Below, piece after piece: positions 21,761 to 34,552 of a stretch of DNA of 64,000 bases; the first letter of the stretch is position 1, and the number at the start of each line of letters is the position of its first letter. Source of the DNA: Acorus gramineus (Eukaryota > Streptophyta > Magnoliopsida > Acorales > Acoraceae); the NCBI GenBank assembly GCA_030737835.1, contig CM060855.1:2155032-2219031 (forward strand). Direction: 5' to 3'. Both the position numbers and the translations under genes were made by a program. Under the pieces are notes generated by a model. It made no database searches, was not told where the DNA came from, and was given only the letters and a program-made list of their open reading frames with translations.

Positions 21761-22437
21761 TATGGTACTCAAAGTGAGTGTATGCATTATTTTTGTTAAT
21801 ATACTTGTGTGGATCTTGTTTCCGGAAATTGAAAATCACCGAAATTGTTCTGGCTTCAATTTCTTCTATTGGCTTGTTTTGGCTATTGGCATGACACTTG
21901 ATTGTTAAACCTTTCATCTCGTTCATTACAGTGCAATCTCCGAATGGTGAATAAGAGTGATCACTCATATTTTTTCATGATCAATTTGAGAACTTTAGCA
22001 AATGCCATTGAATGTCAGGTTGGCAAGATTGTTCAGCCATATATAGGTTTTGTACTGCATTTCTAAAGCTACATGCTTAATGCTGATGTTAACTCGACAT
22101 ATTGATCATGTCCCAAATGTCATATCTAATCTCCACTGATTTTCATGTCTCAATAATCTGTTTATTATTTTAGAATGGCTTCAGGTGTATAATTTTTCTA
22201 TTAGACTATAAACTTTGTAATTTTTTAATTTGTAGTAGAGCTGCAAGTGACCATAATTTTCTTACTTCTAATAATGGTGCAGAAATAATATTTTATTTGT
22301 CCATTAAATACCTTTTGCATTGATCCATGTTGAGATGTTTGATACCCGAGATAAAAAAACACAAAGGTTTGAAAAGATTTTTAGAAGAAACTTGACATTT
22401 ACTTGGTTTAGATATAATGCCAATGTTTAAACACAAA

Positions 22438-22640
22438 AAAAAACAAAGATTGTGGAAATTTGTGAATTTGCTGGATTATTGGATGAAAAGGAGGATTTGA
22501 TTAACTTAGAGAACCCTTGCAAAGCAGTTGAAGTTTGAGAACAAGCACAAACATGATGAAGTTGAAGTTGTGAATCTTGTGACAGGGATTCATCACTTGG
22601 GTACTAGGATACTACTTGAAGAATCTGGATTAGATTCATA
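22438..22640 (+). pseudogene. Protein-like remnant shared by both duplicated units
   Basis: The plus strand reads KIVEICEFAGLLDEKEDLIN before hitting a stop, and the matching part of unit 2 (about 43,552-43,610) reads the same residues up to GLLDENED. The shared frame suggests a coding ancestor in the unit. The family is unknown and both copies are short. Confidence 0.35.
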
Positions 22641-23574
22641 GGAAAATGCAAGTCCAGTCTCCCATCATCCTCCCTCACCTCCATTTCCGTGTCATGCTTT
22701 CGTATTGACAAGCTTCGAGATTGATTGCCTCCTCTCTCTTTTCATTTCATTGTCTCTTTTCTCAAGGGAAATAAGTGCTAATTGAATGTTTTTTTTTTTC
22801 AAATTTTTATAGAAAAATGTTCAATGTTGGTGATGACTGACATGGAGAAACTATAGCTTCTGGCAGGATGTGAACTTGAAATAAACTAGCTCTCCTAGTC
22901 TTTAAGTTTTCACATTCTGGGGTATGTAAATATGTACACCAATCAAAAGATTCAAAACATACAAGAGTACATTTTGAAGGGTTCTGAAGGCGATTGAATT
23001 CATGGAAGAAATCAAGCTCAATTGTCAGTATCCTATCCATTGGATGCCTGAAATGGAGGTATTTATGTGTGAAAAAAAGGTGAAATATTCATTGGTCAGT
23101 TGGTAAATATCTTGAAATTGCTCTGAATGAGTGTATGATGTAGAAATAGTGGCTCATATCCTTTAAAAGACGATTATTCAGTGCTTTAGAAAGGTTGATG
23201 AACCATTGTTTTCATACACACAAATTTCAACCAGTGGTTGAACAACCACTCGATCTCCTTGATTTTTCTTTTTGACTGGTTAGTTTTGATTCAGATCTTG
23301 TCACATATTCTCAGTTGTACAGATACTTGTGAACTACTGGATTTCTTTTACGAATCACGACATTCATTATCATTTCATGTTATTGTTGATCGAGTTTCAA
23401 TTGAGTGGATTGTATGATAATGTGGACAGAGAAATCTTGTGGTCTGTTCCTTTTTTTTCGTATGACATTTATATTAAATGAGTTAGAATGAACACTTTAA
23501 GTATTCTGTTTTTTGGCAATGAATTGCCTCAAATGTAGACCTTATGGGGACGTGATTTCTGATTGTGAGCAACT

Positions 23575-23905
23575 AAAGTCACCCCAGAAAAAGACAAAAA
23601 AAGGGGGCGGGCGGAGTTCCATCCCCAACAAAAGGGGGTGGGGGGAGGGCGGCAGAAACGAGCGGAGAAGGTGGTGGCAATGGGAATGGCCAGGGAACGA
23701 AGCGGTGGAGGGGAAGATAGAAAGAGAAGGGGTTGGTGGAGGATGGCGGTCTGCTCCCAACACCCCCCCCCCCTGCTCCTCCACCGCCCTTTTCCTCCCC
23801 CACTTCCTTCCCTATCGTCGCCACCTCCACCTCCTGGCCCCTCTCTCTTTTTTTTTTTTTTTTTTCTCTCAAGGATGGAATCCCACGCCACAAAAGGCAA
23901 AAATG
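23575..23905. repeat. GC-rich low-complexity tract
   Basis: G-rich then C-rich sequence with T and C homopolymers gives overlapping ORFs in several frames on both strands. None has a recognisable domain and they are not called. Just upstream (about 23,520) a single zinc-knuckle-like CLKCRPYGDVISDC is seen, with Asp in place of the usual His. Confidence 0.5.
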
Positions 23906-24257
23906 GGGGTTTTCGCATTCAAGGATTGACTAACCCTCCCCTTATACTGTTTAGAATGAGATAAATGATATGTCTATGTACAATTCCGTCAGCTCTCTAT
24001 CACTTTTTTTTTTTTTTTTTGAAAAAGATATGCATTTGTTCATTGAAACATATACTGTTATATATAAACTTTGATAAATTAGCATTTTTTCTTCTTTGAA
24101 AAAAATGAAAAATATTTTAGTGGAGTATATAGAGAGCTGGGACCTTTTGTGGGCTGTAGACAAGGTGGACTAAGTGTCTCAGAAAAAAAAAAAAAAAAGA
24201 TTTTATTTCATGTAAGTTCTCTCTTATTTTATCAACTACATCTCTATATGCACATCC

Positions 24258-24422
24258 TCTCGCTAGAGAGGTGGAGTAGTTGCACCCGTTTTAGACGGTT
24301 GACGCAGGTTCAATCCCGTCCAACCCCTTGTGAGGGAGTATTTTCTATGGGCCATGGACTTTGCGTCCAGTTCTGTTGTACTTATCATTTGTGAGCATTG
24401 TTACAAAAAAAAGAAAAAAAGA
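24258..24422 (+). mobile_element. tRNA-derived SINE
   Basis: GTTCAATCCCG (about 24,308) matches a pol III B box, with an A-box-like TGGAGTAGTTG about 35 bp upstream. The unit ends in an A-rich tail (24,402-24,422). It is absent from the matching part of unit 2. Confidence 0.65.
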
Positions 24423-24962
24423 AGGATAATATTACGTTCAGCCTCAATTACAGTCTACATGTGTTTCGAATTTTTTAAAAATAGTATAACTTATATAATG
24501 AAGTATATGTTTTTATAAAAAAATAAAGCATATACTCCAATGAATTGCATAGATGTATTTATAGAAAATGTAATAAAATTCTTTCAAAACATATATCTTG
24601 TTAACGTGAGCATATGTATTGTTAATTTTCTATCAACACATATAAAACTAAAATTAAGACTGAAAATAGATTTGAGTTTAACAGCGCCCCGAAAAAAAAA
24701 AAAAAAAAACTACTCTCCATATGAGTTTCATATGATCCTTTCGACACGGTTGATGTGATGTCTGGTCGCGAGTCCATCTGATTTCAAAACTGAAGTATTC
24801 TTTTCTGCATTTGAAAGTTTTGGATGGGAGAACAGAATAAGAAGTCTTTGACTTTGACTCTTAGCTGATTGTGCCTCTGTTATGACCTTTTCAAAATGAA
24901 TGCCATCAGCTCTAATAATGGAAAAATACATTACCCTGGTCTGCGTAGGCTAGATAACTCCT

Positions 24963-25350
24963 TAGAGCATCTATGGAACCTCTATCCAACTCTGTTCTCT
25001 GTTAAACTAGTATGAGATATATAACTATTTCAATATAGATAAATAATAAATAATTTTATGATTGGCTGTGTTTTTACTTATCTTCATTGAAAAACATAAT
25101 AATGAAATTTTTATTGTTTAATTGACTATTGATTAGTTATGTATAAAAGATAAATAAAATGTGAAAAAATGATTTGACACGTAGACTCATGTTTTATGAG
25201 AGGTTATTATGACATGAAATGGATTGGGTGAACTATGACACAATTCTAGGGGGACCAATTTATTTTTACCTATTCTAGTATATAGCTATACCTATTTAAC
25301 TTTGCAAACAAATTTTTGTGTTTAGTCACCCCTATTCCCCGTCTATTCCA
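24963..25350. mobile_element. Tourist-like MITE, unit 1 copy (partner 49377-49843)
   Basis: Shares TATTCTAGTATA, AACATAATAATGAA and TTATTCTAG blocks with the element at 49377-49843 in the same relative place of unit 2. The insertion therefore predates the duplication. The ends here are degraded. Confidence 0.55.
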
Positions 25351-25461
25351 CTATATTCAAAGTTCATTCCAACTTAATCTCTTCAGCGTATGATACCAGT
25401 TCCATTGCCTGTCAATGTGGGGATAAATATAGAGGACCTGGAAGTTATTCTCTTCCCTCTC

Positions 25462-25755
25462 GCGCGCGTGCGCGTGTATGTGTTTTTTTTTTTTTTCTGA
25501 AAAAAAAGATAGACACGCACCACCAATCACTTTCATTCAAGAAAATATTACTACAGATCTGAATGAGAATGAGATAAATAGATAAAACATAATGAAATAA
25601 AAGTAAAGACATAATAAAACCACTCTCATTTCGAGTGTTGGGGTAGGCAGGCAAGGTATAAACCCATTACGAGCCCATTACGAGATCAAGGAACGATGAC
25701 ATCTAAGGGACGACCTCGAATGAGTCTATGTGAAAGCGCACCCCCCCCCCCCCCC
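25462..25755 (-). other. Unit-1-specific insertion with T tract and C tract
   Basis: Compared with unit 2 (…CTTCCCTCGTGTGTATTGACCC…), unit 1 has about 290 extra bases. These start in a CG/GT-rich repeat, pass a T14 tract (25,484-25,497) and end in a C15 tract (25,741-25,755). The T tract suggests a retroposon in reverse orientation, but no box A/B was found. Confidence 0.45.
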
Positions 25756-27312
25756 TCAACGTGTGTTGACCCAAATATGTTGTTTTAATTTTTTTTTTTT
25801 AACAAATAGAGGCATAACAGTGCCCGCAATTGACCCAGGTTTCAAACATTCTTCTGGTCCATAATTTGGAAACTTTGTTTCCATCAAATGTTTTGCAATT
25901 GACCCCATAAGACATTTTTTTTTGCATGGTTGTGGATTTGTAATGAAACATTGATGGGTAGGACAGCATTTCTAGTTTAGGTAGCAATTGACCGTCTTTG
26001 GATATTCTGATGTTGCAGTAATCAAACTTAATCAAAACTCGTTTGCAAAGGCACCCAGCAATTTCAGTTTTTGAAGAAAGTGAAAAACAGTTTTTAATTA
26101 CAAAAAAAAGGTTTTCAAGAATCCATCAAAATTCAAAAGTATGTTTTGTGAAAACTTATTTTCGAAAGTTGTTTTTAAAAGAAAAGCTGTTTTCTAAACT
26201 CATTTTCAAAGTTCTTAAAAAATGAACTTATATAAAACTGAAAATCAACTTTAGAGTTCATCAAATATAAAGGTCTTTGACTGTGGTACATACAATTAAA
26301 TAGTAGTCTAGTATCATTTAATACAACAAAGATATAGAAAATATTTCTTTCATTACAAATTTCGTTTTTTATCCTCTCACATTGTTTAACTAGTCTATGG
26401 ATGGATTAAGATTTATATTAATTTTTTCACTCACTAAATTGAATATTTTTATGTAAATTAATAATGAAAAATAGGTGCATCAATCACCTCTCTTATATCT
26501 TTTAATTACCAAATAGTTCATTTATAGATAAAATTGTAGAAAAATATATATGACCATATACTGATGACCAACAAAACAAAAGTGTTTTTTGTAACAAGAC
26601 TACGTAATGGAAAATATAAGTGAATTAAGTTCATCATCGTAGCAATAACCAAAGAATATTAACCAGCTCTCAAAGGGGCCTAAAGTAGAAAATTTTTTTA
26701 TTATGTTAACTTAAAGAACTTGGAAACATAGGAAGAATAGTTTCCTATTAGTATACTCCAACATATTTCAAAGTTTAAAAATATATATTTGTCTAATTAA
26801 ATATATAAATTTATAAAAATAAATAATATACACAAATGAATTTGATGCATATTTTTTTATAATATTTAATCTAAAATGTTAGTCTAACTTGATATGCATT
26901 TGGTTACAGGGAAACAAAAAGTACCAACAAAAATGTAGAAGAAACCATTCAAAAGAATTATCAGAGCAAACATACACTGAAGATTTAATCAATACATGTT
27001 AGTTCCCAATCAAGGATTGATATGTATCTTATCACATGGTAAACATATAAGATATAAGATAATTTGGGACATATTTCATCTCATGATTAGAGACTAACAT
27101 GAAATGATAAATGAAACACTGATGATTGATTTCTGGTTAATCTAATAACCACCAATTGGTACCTTAATATAGAAATTTGAATAACCCATCTAATATCACA
27201 TGAAATCCCCAACCCCTCACCAAAAAAAAAAAAAAAAAAAAAATGTTGCCTTGAATAAGAGAAAAATATCAACCAAAACAATCCATTTGTTTCTATATAT
27301 ATATTAAATCTC

Positions 27313-27543
27313 TCAAAGTCTCTTCCCACCATTGGAGATGGGTTTGGTGACCTTGTATAGATGCTCGATCGATCTGAACCTCCTCTTCTTCGGAAAACGC
27401 GAGACCTTCATCTCTCCCTCTTCAGAAGACATGTTGGGTCGGCTTCGGCTTTGGCTTCTCTCCTCCTCCGCGTCGTCCACGCTCAGTTCTATGAGCTTCT
27501 GCGCAGCTTCCATGTCTGGCTGCATCTTTTCCTTCTCAGCCAT
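27313..27543 (-). CDS. Small basic protein, 76 aa, unknown function (unit 1 copy)
   Basis: The protein starts MAEKEKMQPDMEAAQKLIEL, continues with an acidic/Ser stretch (DDAEEERSQSRSRP) and ends with a basic conserved core (PKKRRFRSIEHLYKVTKPIS). The unit 2 copy (51658-51891) keeps the frame despite one 6-nt and one 3-nt length change. Its differences cluster in the variable middle, while the last 27 residues are identical. This pattern indicates selection on protein sequence. PKKRRFR resembles a nuclear localisation signal. I do not recognise a family name. A CT/TA-rich leader and the tandem repeat at 27,566-28,300 lie immediately upstream. Single exon; no domain of known fold is visible. 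Confidence 0.75.
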   Translation of the reverse strand: MAEKEKMQPDMEAAQKLIELSVDDAEEERSQSRSRPNMSSEEGEMKVSRFPKKRRFRSIEHLYKVTKPISNGGKRL

Positions 27544-27565
27544 CTCTTTATATGTATATATAGAG

Positions 27566-28300
27566 AGAGAGAGAGAGAAAGAGATAAAGAGAGAGAGAGA
27601 GGGAGATTGATTGAAGGGTGTTTTGAATGGGCTAAGATTAGAGAAATCAATATAGGTTTTGTGGGTATTGATGAATATTTATATATATGTGTTTGGGTTG
27701 AAGAAAAGATGACAAAAATACAAGGAATGAAAGAAAGGAAGGAAGAGTTTTTGATGTGTGGATGGATGGATGGGGAGGATGTTTTGAGAACAAGTGGAAA
27801 CTTTTTTTCTTCTCTATCTATTTTTAATAAGTCGAGAGAGAGAGAGAGAGAGAGAGATTGAAGGGGGGTGTTTTGAATGAGCTAAGATTAAAGAAATCAC
27901 TATGGATTTTGTGAGTCTAGATGAATATGTGTTTGTGTTGAAGAAAAGATGACAAGATATAAGAAGGAAAGAAAGGAAGAGTTTTTGATGTCTGAATGGA
28001 TGGATGAAAAGGATGTTTTGAGAATAAATGGAACCTTGTTTTTTTCTTCTCTATCTATTTTTAACAAGTAAGGGGGGGGAGGAAATTGATTGAAGGGGGT
28101 GTTGAAATGGGCTAGATTAGAGAAATCAATATGGGTTCTGTGGGTATTGATGAATATGTATATATATGTGTGTCTGTGTTGAAAAGAAGACAAAATATAA
28201 GGAAGGAAAGAGAGAGGAAGAGTTTTTGATGTGTTGATGGATGGATGGATGGGGAGGATGTTATGAGAATATATGGAAAGCTTTCCTTCTCTATCTAGTG
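27566..28300. repeat. Three-copy tandem repeat (about 250-270 bp) upstream of the 76-aa gene
   Basis: Each copy runs (GA)n, GATTGAAGGG...GTTTTGAATG, GCTAAGATTAGAGAAATCAATA, GGGTATTGATGAATAT, GAAGAAAAGATGACAAAATA, GGATGGATGGGGAGGATG, TTCTTCTCTATCTATTTTTAA. Copies begin at about 27,566, 27,832 and 28,070. The ORFs read from it are repeat artefacts. Confidence 0.85.
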
Positions 28301-28408
28301 TTTTTCTTATTTTTTTGGGGGTGGTGTTTTCATTTTTGACGGTTCTCATCGAATGAACTGTGGGTATTATTGGCTTTTTTTTTCTATTTTGTTTACATAT
28401 TTTATTTT

Positions 28409-28970
28409 AGGAAAAAGTCCATATAACCCCCTATAAACTAATTGAAATCCATTTAATCCTTTGACTTTTTTTAAAATTCATGACCCTGTGAAAAACACTT
28501 AGTAAATCCAAATAACCCAATGAATAAAATTTACATTTACAGATGATGAATATTTTGTGAATATTATGTTTGGTTAATTCTGGTAGAAAACACAATATAC
28601 CTAAATAACCCTTCAATGTATTAAAAATGTAAAAAATCATCTATAATAATAATTTTACCTTTTCAGATGGGGTTTAATACTATATCCAGAGAGGGTAAAA
28701 TCATCATTTTCATATGATTTTTCGCATTTTTAACACATTTTAGGGTATTTTTTAGTATATTGTGTTTTCAGTCACGGTTAACTAAATAAAATATTTATAA
28801 AATATTCATCATTTGCAACGAAAATTTTATTCACGGGGTTATTTGGATTTATAAAGTATTTTCAAGGGGTTATATGAATTTTAAAAAACGTTAAAGAATT
28901 ATATAGTTTTTAAGAAAAAGGGTTATATGAATTTGAGATACATTAAAGGAGGTTGTATGAATTTTTTCCT
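28409..28970. mobile_element. Fold-back MULE-type MITE, copy 3
   Basis: Left arm GGAAAAAGTCCATATAACCC and right arm TTGTATGAATTTTTTCC, with matching inner blocks (AGTAAATCCAAATAACCC / GGGGTTATTTGGATTTA). The centre is near 28,690. It is absent from the corresponding place in unit 2 (about 52,750-52,830). Flanks are AT-rich, so the target duplication is uncertain. Confidence 0.8.
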
Positions 28971-29089
28971 TTATTTTATTATATATTTGGTAATTGAAGC
29001 GCGTTCTGCCACGGTGAAAGTGCACGGAAGATGAGAACGCAATTGCTGGGTATTGATAGAAGGGCTGTTTTGCATAAAACTCCTTGTGT

Positions 29090-30055
29090 TTTCTTTTAGG
29101 CCCCATTTGATTAGTGTTATTTTTTGGGGGTGAAATTACTTTATCAGAAATCAGTTTATCAAGAATTATTTTACTAGGAATCCTGATTCCATTAGACTGT
29201 TTGGTTCACTAATGAATTTCTCCATAGAATCATTTTCGAGTGTTTGGTTCATACATGAAAAATGATTAAGAATTTGATTTAAATGTCTAAAATACTCTTA
29301 CTATTATATATACTTGCAAAATTTATTTCTTTACCCATATCATAACAATAAAAATAAGTAATTTTTTTATAAATATTTTTATAAATATTTAATGAATACA
29401 AATAAATAAAATAACCAATTATGTATTTGAACATATAATAATAGTAATCTTCCTAAATCAATTGAATACTACACAACAATTGTATATATTTTTGTTTTGG
29501 GTCTCAATCTAGCTTACTGTGAAATCTAGTTATTTTTAACACATATAAGAGCCCCAAATGAAAAATGAAAAAAGCAATCTCAACCATCTAAATAAAATTT
29601 CATTCATTCAATGGCTATAATTCTTTCCAAATAGTTAATTTTTTAGACCTATTTTAGAAGGTGAATAGCCACTCACTTCTCTAACGATTTTTTTTTCTTT
29701 AGGGTTTTTCGATGGCTCTCCTTTTCTTATAATTTTCTCCTGTGATGTTTAGGGTTTCAAAACTACATTCCCCCCCTCTGTCTCTCTCACTCTTTAAAAA
29801 CCATTCCAAAATAATAAACAAAATTAATTTTAAATGTTTTGCAACAATATCATCAATCTCCACTTTAAGGTATTTAGCCCCTTCTTTAATTTAGTTGTGC
29901 TTAATTTTTTTTTGTTCTTGGTTATTTTTTTTATAATTATATTCGCGTATCCTTGTTAATTGAAGATGAAATTAAAAACTTAGGCATGAAAATCTCATTT
30001 TTTGAGATAACATATTGATTTTTAAACAAGATTATTATTATTATATATTTTTTTT
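29090..30055. other. AT-rich stretch without a gene
   Basis: Starts at a Tourist-like terminus (TTA then GGCCCCATTTGATTAG at 29,099) whose partner end I could not find. Otherwise no ORF or repeat family was recognised. Confidence 0.4.
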
Positions 30056-30590
30056 GTGATAGAGTCCCGTTTTAAAAGTTTGCCTAGGTTTCCACCCAAA
30101 TTTTCAAATTTCAAGGTCGGCACTACAAATCAGACTCAACCGCGAACGGGTCTCACCATATCTTGTCAAGGTGTGTGCACGACCCAACGTGAGGAATGTG
30201 GGGGGTCCCATTTCGCTTGCACGAAAGGGTCCCACGTGGAGAGCCCTATCGAAGATTCCTCCATCTATGTGGAAACAACTATGCCCGCTCTCCAACATCC
30301 ACACTTGTAAAATAGCTGGTACTCTACAAAATGGAGTAACACATTTCATCATATCCACACTTTTGAGTCTTCTTAATTCTTAATAGAGATCTCAACTGAC
30401 TTAAACATCGGAGTACCCTTGACAGACACCACATCGGTGTCTAGTGGTCTTCCATGCAGGGCGATCGTTTGATTTAGGCAAGACCATCATCTTCTAGGCC
30501 AGACCATCATCTTCTTGAGAAGCTCGGTCTCTCTTTTCTTGGTTGGGGGCTCTTCACCCCCTCATGTTATGGAATGGGTTGCATTTTGTC
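30056..30590 (+). mobile_element. LTR-retroelement fragment (fossil)
   Basis: GC-richer sequence contains CAACTGACTTAAACATCGGAG, a motif common in plant LTRs, and a nearby GACAGACACCACATCGGTG. The same motif in the opposite orientation occurs at about 42,970 and 60,670. Incomplete; no coding region seen. Old. Confidence 0.5.
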
Positions 30591-30619
30591 ATCATTATTT
30601 TTCTTCATCTTGTCCTAAA

Positions 30620-31352
30620 TCTAAAAGGTTTTTTTTTTGTTTTTTGCAATTCTCATTAAAATATAGTCTAGTATAGACGTCGAATAAGTCATTTTTGTTT
30701 GGTTGTGTTTTTGGCAATTCTCATTAAAAAAACATAATAATGAAGTTATTGTTGTTTGGTTGACTATGAATAACTTATGAATAAAATGTGAATAAGATGT
30801 GAACGGTCTTACACGCAGTCTGTTTTACAGCCCAAAATACATTCTCACATACCTCATTAGCCATCCATTGTGATATATACCTCTTTAGGTGAGATACCTC
30901 GATAATTTTTTTATATTTGTTAAAATTTGACTTATTCAATTCGAAATTGAGCAATTTACACTTTTCATCAAAGCATATATCTCATTCAATTGATATTATT
31001 ATTTTTAAAAAATTAAAACATGTGAAGACCATCCGTGGACTGTCCCTAACATTTTCCATAAGATGTGGATAATGATTTACAAAAAGTAAAAAAATGATTT
31101 GACATATGACTCCTCTTATTTATAAGAGGTGATAACAAATTATTTGACATGTGTGACCTTTTTATACCTTTGAATAAATTGGGTGAAATAACATAATTTC
31201 AGGGAGACTTTGAATACAATTTATCAGCTTATACCTGCTTATTCTAACATAATTATACCTGCTTATTCTTTACAAACAAATAGCCTTTTTAGTTTACTCT
31301 CTCATATTCTTCTCTATTCCTCCATTATTCTGCTATCCAAACGGGGGAATAA
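30620..31352. mobile_element. Tourist-like MITE, third copy, interrupted
   Basis: Shares AACATAATAATGAAGTTATTG, GGTTGACTATGAATAA and TTATTCTAACATA blocks with 49377-49843 and ends ATCCAAACGGGGG. An unrelated segment (about 30,810-31,075) interrupts it. Confidence 0.5.
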
Positions 31353-31372
31353 TGTTTAGGGCTAATCCTTTA

Positions 31373-32621
31373 GGGCACCGATATTTTCACCCACATAGCT
31401 ATTCACTCCCACCCCTCTCAAAAAATCAGAATGTGGTTTTTTTAAAGAGTGACCCCACCCCGATCCATTTGACTTTGAGAAGTCATCCATTATGTGACAG
31501 GTCGACATCACAGAGTCGAACTGGTCACAGAGATCTAAAGCCCTTTTTGTAGCTCATTCGATTTTGTGAAGTCATTCATTATTTCACAGGTCAACATCCC
31601 AGAATCGAACTAGTTATAGAGACCTAAGGCCCTCTCTATGGCCTATTCAACTTTGTGTTTTGAACAATTTGCTCGCGTGTTTTAGCGTTCTCAATGAAAT
31701 GATATCTTCAAACGATGGTGTGTTGTTCAGTATCATGAAGGACAGATCACATGATGTAGTGTTTGGATATTTCTTTGTGATGTCGTCCATTATATCACAA
31801 GTCGAATGGGCCGTAGAGAGGGCCCTAGGTCTCTAGGATCAGTTCAACTATGTGATGACAACCTGTGACATAATGACAATGTTTTAAAAATTGAATTGTT
31901 CATTGAACCAAAAAAATGAATGAGTCAAGGGTCATTGGTTCAACTGTTGGGTTAACCAGATTTGAACTATGACATAATTATAATATGATATTTTTTTTAA
32001 TTATCATTACTAAATAAAAATATAAAATATTTTTAAAAATTTTGCATAAATGTTTTACTTAACATTATAACATGATCTTAGTATATAAAATCTAAACTTT
32101 TTATTAGATTTCATATTTTAACAAGTGATTAATCATAATATTTATGAATAAAGAACTATTCGATATAATCAACCCGTAGCCGGTTCACAAAAAACCGTTG
32201 GTTCAATCGATGGGTTGATTGAGTTTTACTGATTTTTTATATCATCGGGTTATATGACTAAACCGAACCGGAATTCAACATGGGTGAAGGTTTAACTGGT
32301 TCAAACCAAGCAGGTCGGGTTGGGTTTTAAAACACTGCATAATTGACGATTTCACAAAGTCGAATAGGTCATATGAGAGCCTTAGATTTCTGTTACCTGT
32401 TCGACTATGCGATGTCAAACAGAGTATATAACTAATGACTACACAAAGTTGAATGGGTCGTAGAGAAGGCTTAGGTCTTTATGACCAGGTCGACTATGTG
32501 ATGTCGACTTGTGATATAATAGATAACTTTACAAAGTCGAATGGGTCAGGTGGGTTCACCTTTTAAAAAAACCACATTCTTATTTTTTTTGAGAGGGGTG
32601 GGTTGAAGAATTCTGTGGGTG
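31373..32621. mobile_element. Non-autonomous MULE, relative of 45163-46149, with nested element
   Basis: Begins GGGCACCGATATTTTCACCC and carries the family's repeated GTCGAAC / TTCGACTTTGTGAAGTC blocks in both orientations. The right terminus is shortened. TCCTTTA after it (32,622-32,628) equals the last seven bases of the left flank AATCCTTTA, the remains of a 9-bp target duplication. A nested element (about 31,888-32,335, ATGTTTTAAAA ... TTTTAAAACAC ends) is longer here than in the 45-kb copy. Confidence 0.8.
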
Positions 32622-34060
32622 TCCTTTAGCCCCCCGTTTGACATGTAGTAAAAGCCTTTTCATGATGGATTGATATTTTGAAACAGATCGTGGCTTTCTC
32701 ATTTCATCATCATTATTTTATTTTTGGGAAAAATCGATATAACTCTCTAGAAAGTTGGGAAAATCAGTTTTAGTCCTTGCAAAATCATAAAATCGATATA
32801 GGTCCCTGTCTTATTAAGAAACTGTTGATTTAATCCCTGTAGTTAACCCAGCTAACCAGGCCTAATGTTAAACTTAACTAGACATGTTAAATTCCCATAT
32901 TACCCTTCTCTTCATTTACCTTTCCCTATCTCTCTTTTGCTCATTCTCTCTCTCCCGAAACCCTCTCACGCCCGAAAAAAAACCAGTGTGAGATGCTTTG
33001 AAGATGAAGCTTCCATGAAACCTTTCGATTAAGCTTTCCCCAAATCCAACAAGAAGCTTCCACAAAACCTTTTGACTCCATAGAAAGTATCTCTTGAAGC
33101 CATTTGAAGCCTCTAAATACCTGGAGAAAGTCGTTCCCTCCACGAACTTTAATCAACAAACCAATTGAGTAAGAAAGTCGTTCCCTCCATGAATTGATTT
33201 AGGTTTTGTAGTTGTTTGTTTTCAATGATTTGAATTAGGTCATTTTAGGGTTCCAATCTTAAAAGCCATTTCAAATTAGGGCATAATGCTAATGTAATTC
33301 TAGAGGATTTATTTCTAATTAGGGTTCCATTGAAAATGCATTGCATTAGGGCATATGCAGTGTCGATTTAGTTTACTTTCAGGTTTTTTTTTGTATGAAT
33401 ACTTGAATTTGATCATCTTCGTTTAGTGTATTTTACGGTGAGAACTTTCCATCAACCAATTTGAAGTGGCCAGTTTCATACATACAGACTGCTGTGCCCT
33501 CCCATATCTAGAAGAACCAAAGAAAGTATGCAATATAGGTTGGTTGATATTTATTATATCCAAAAAATCATCTTTAAAAGATAGCAACTCACATCTCAAA
33601 TGATGGTTTTCCCGTCATACCCATCACTCATAGTAGTGGATTGAAAGGATGAACATCCAAAACAAATGTCTATGAGAAATGAAAAGGAAAAAAATCTGCA
33701 TAGATCCATGAAAAATTACTATTTCAAGGAACTAAAGATGAAGTTGTCATCAAACAGATAACAAACTCATGCTAAACAGACCACCAATAATGACCTAACA
33801 TTTGTCTATCTGCATGTTAGCTACAACCATATCAATTGATATTTCTCTAAATAAACTAGCAGGTTACAATTTAAATCCATAGGAGGAGGATGAGGAAACT
33901 TAAAATGGAACCTTGACAAACAAGTTTTATAACCATACATATCAAATTTAAATTTTTTTTGTATGAGTACTTGAATTTGATCATCTTGGTTTAGTGTATT
34001 TTGAGTTTATATGTAAATTAATCAGTGTCTAATGCTATATGAATTGATTTTCAGAATAAT

Positions 34061-34552
34061 GGATGATTTATATAGAGTGACATTTGTCTATGGAGGGTAT
34101 TGGAAGGCTGTGAAGTCAAGAAACGGGCAAAAATATGTGGAGGGAAAACAATTCACAAAGATGTTAGATTGAGACAAGATTGCGATGCTAGACTTGAGGG
34201 ATGATTTTCCAGACTGGTAAAAAACAAGTAGTGCCAAAATTTTTGTCTTTACGTATTTGCTTCCAATCAATTGCCAAAGAAATACATAGAGGTAAAATCA
34301 GATGCACAGTTATTGGATATATTCAAAGAGAATGAGAAGAGCCACAAATTCACTTTGTATGTCATTAGCTTTGATAAAATAACATGCGAAGAAGAGGGGA
34401 GTGTTAACAGATCAGGAACAGAAAAACAGTCATGTGTGGTGGACTTAGATACAGATGAACAGATGGTTGAGGGAGTAGTTCAAGATGATATGACACAAGC
34501 CAACTGTGTTCTACAAGCCTGTTCTACTTTGTTCAACACAAAAAATAGATAA
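34061..34552 (+). pseudogene. PB1-like N-terminal domain of a MULE transposase, decayed
   Basis: After a TTTTCAG acceptor, the plus strand reads MDDLYRVTFVYGGYWKAVKS, the start of the PB1-like domain found at the N-terminus of many plant MULE transposases. It continues DKIAMLDLRDDFPDW after one in-frame stop (34,171), then changes frame to AKKYIEVKSDAQLLDIFKEN-type sequence, with an acidic tail ending 34,552. No MULE catalytic domain or SWIM finger follows, so most of the protein has been lost. Confidence 0.7.

Noticed and set aside
23513-23964. Several overlapping 100-138 codon ORFs
   Set aside because: All come from a GC-rich homopolymer-rich tract, in both strands and several frames, with no conserved motif except a weak zinc-knuckle-like stretch.
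27361-28349. ORFs of 149-166 codons over the tandem repeat (and relatives at 51.7-52.7 kb)
   Set aside because: Repeat- and microsatellite-driven; the translated sequence is RE/SL runs.
33435-33530. Minus-strand protein-like stretch (WEGTAVCMYETGHFKLVDGK) inside MULE-B
   Set aside because: Possible captured host fragment, but short and unmatched to any family I know.
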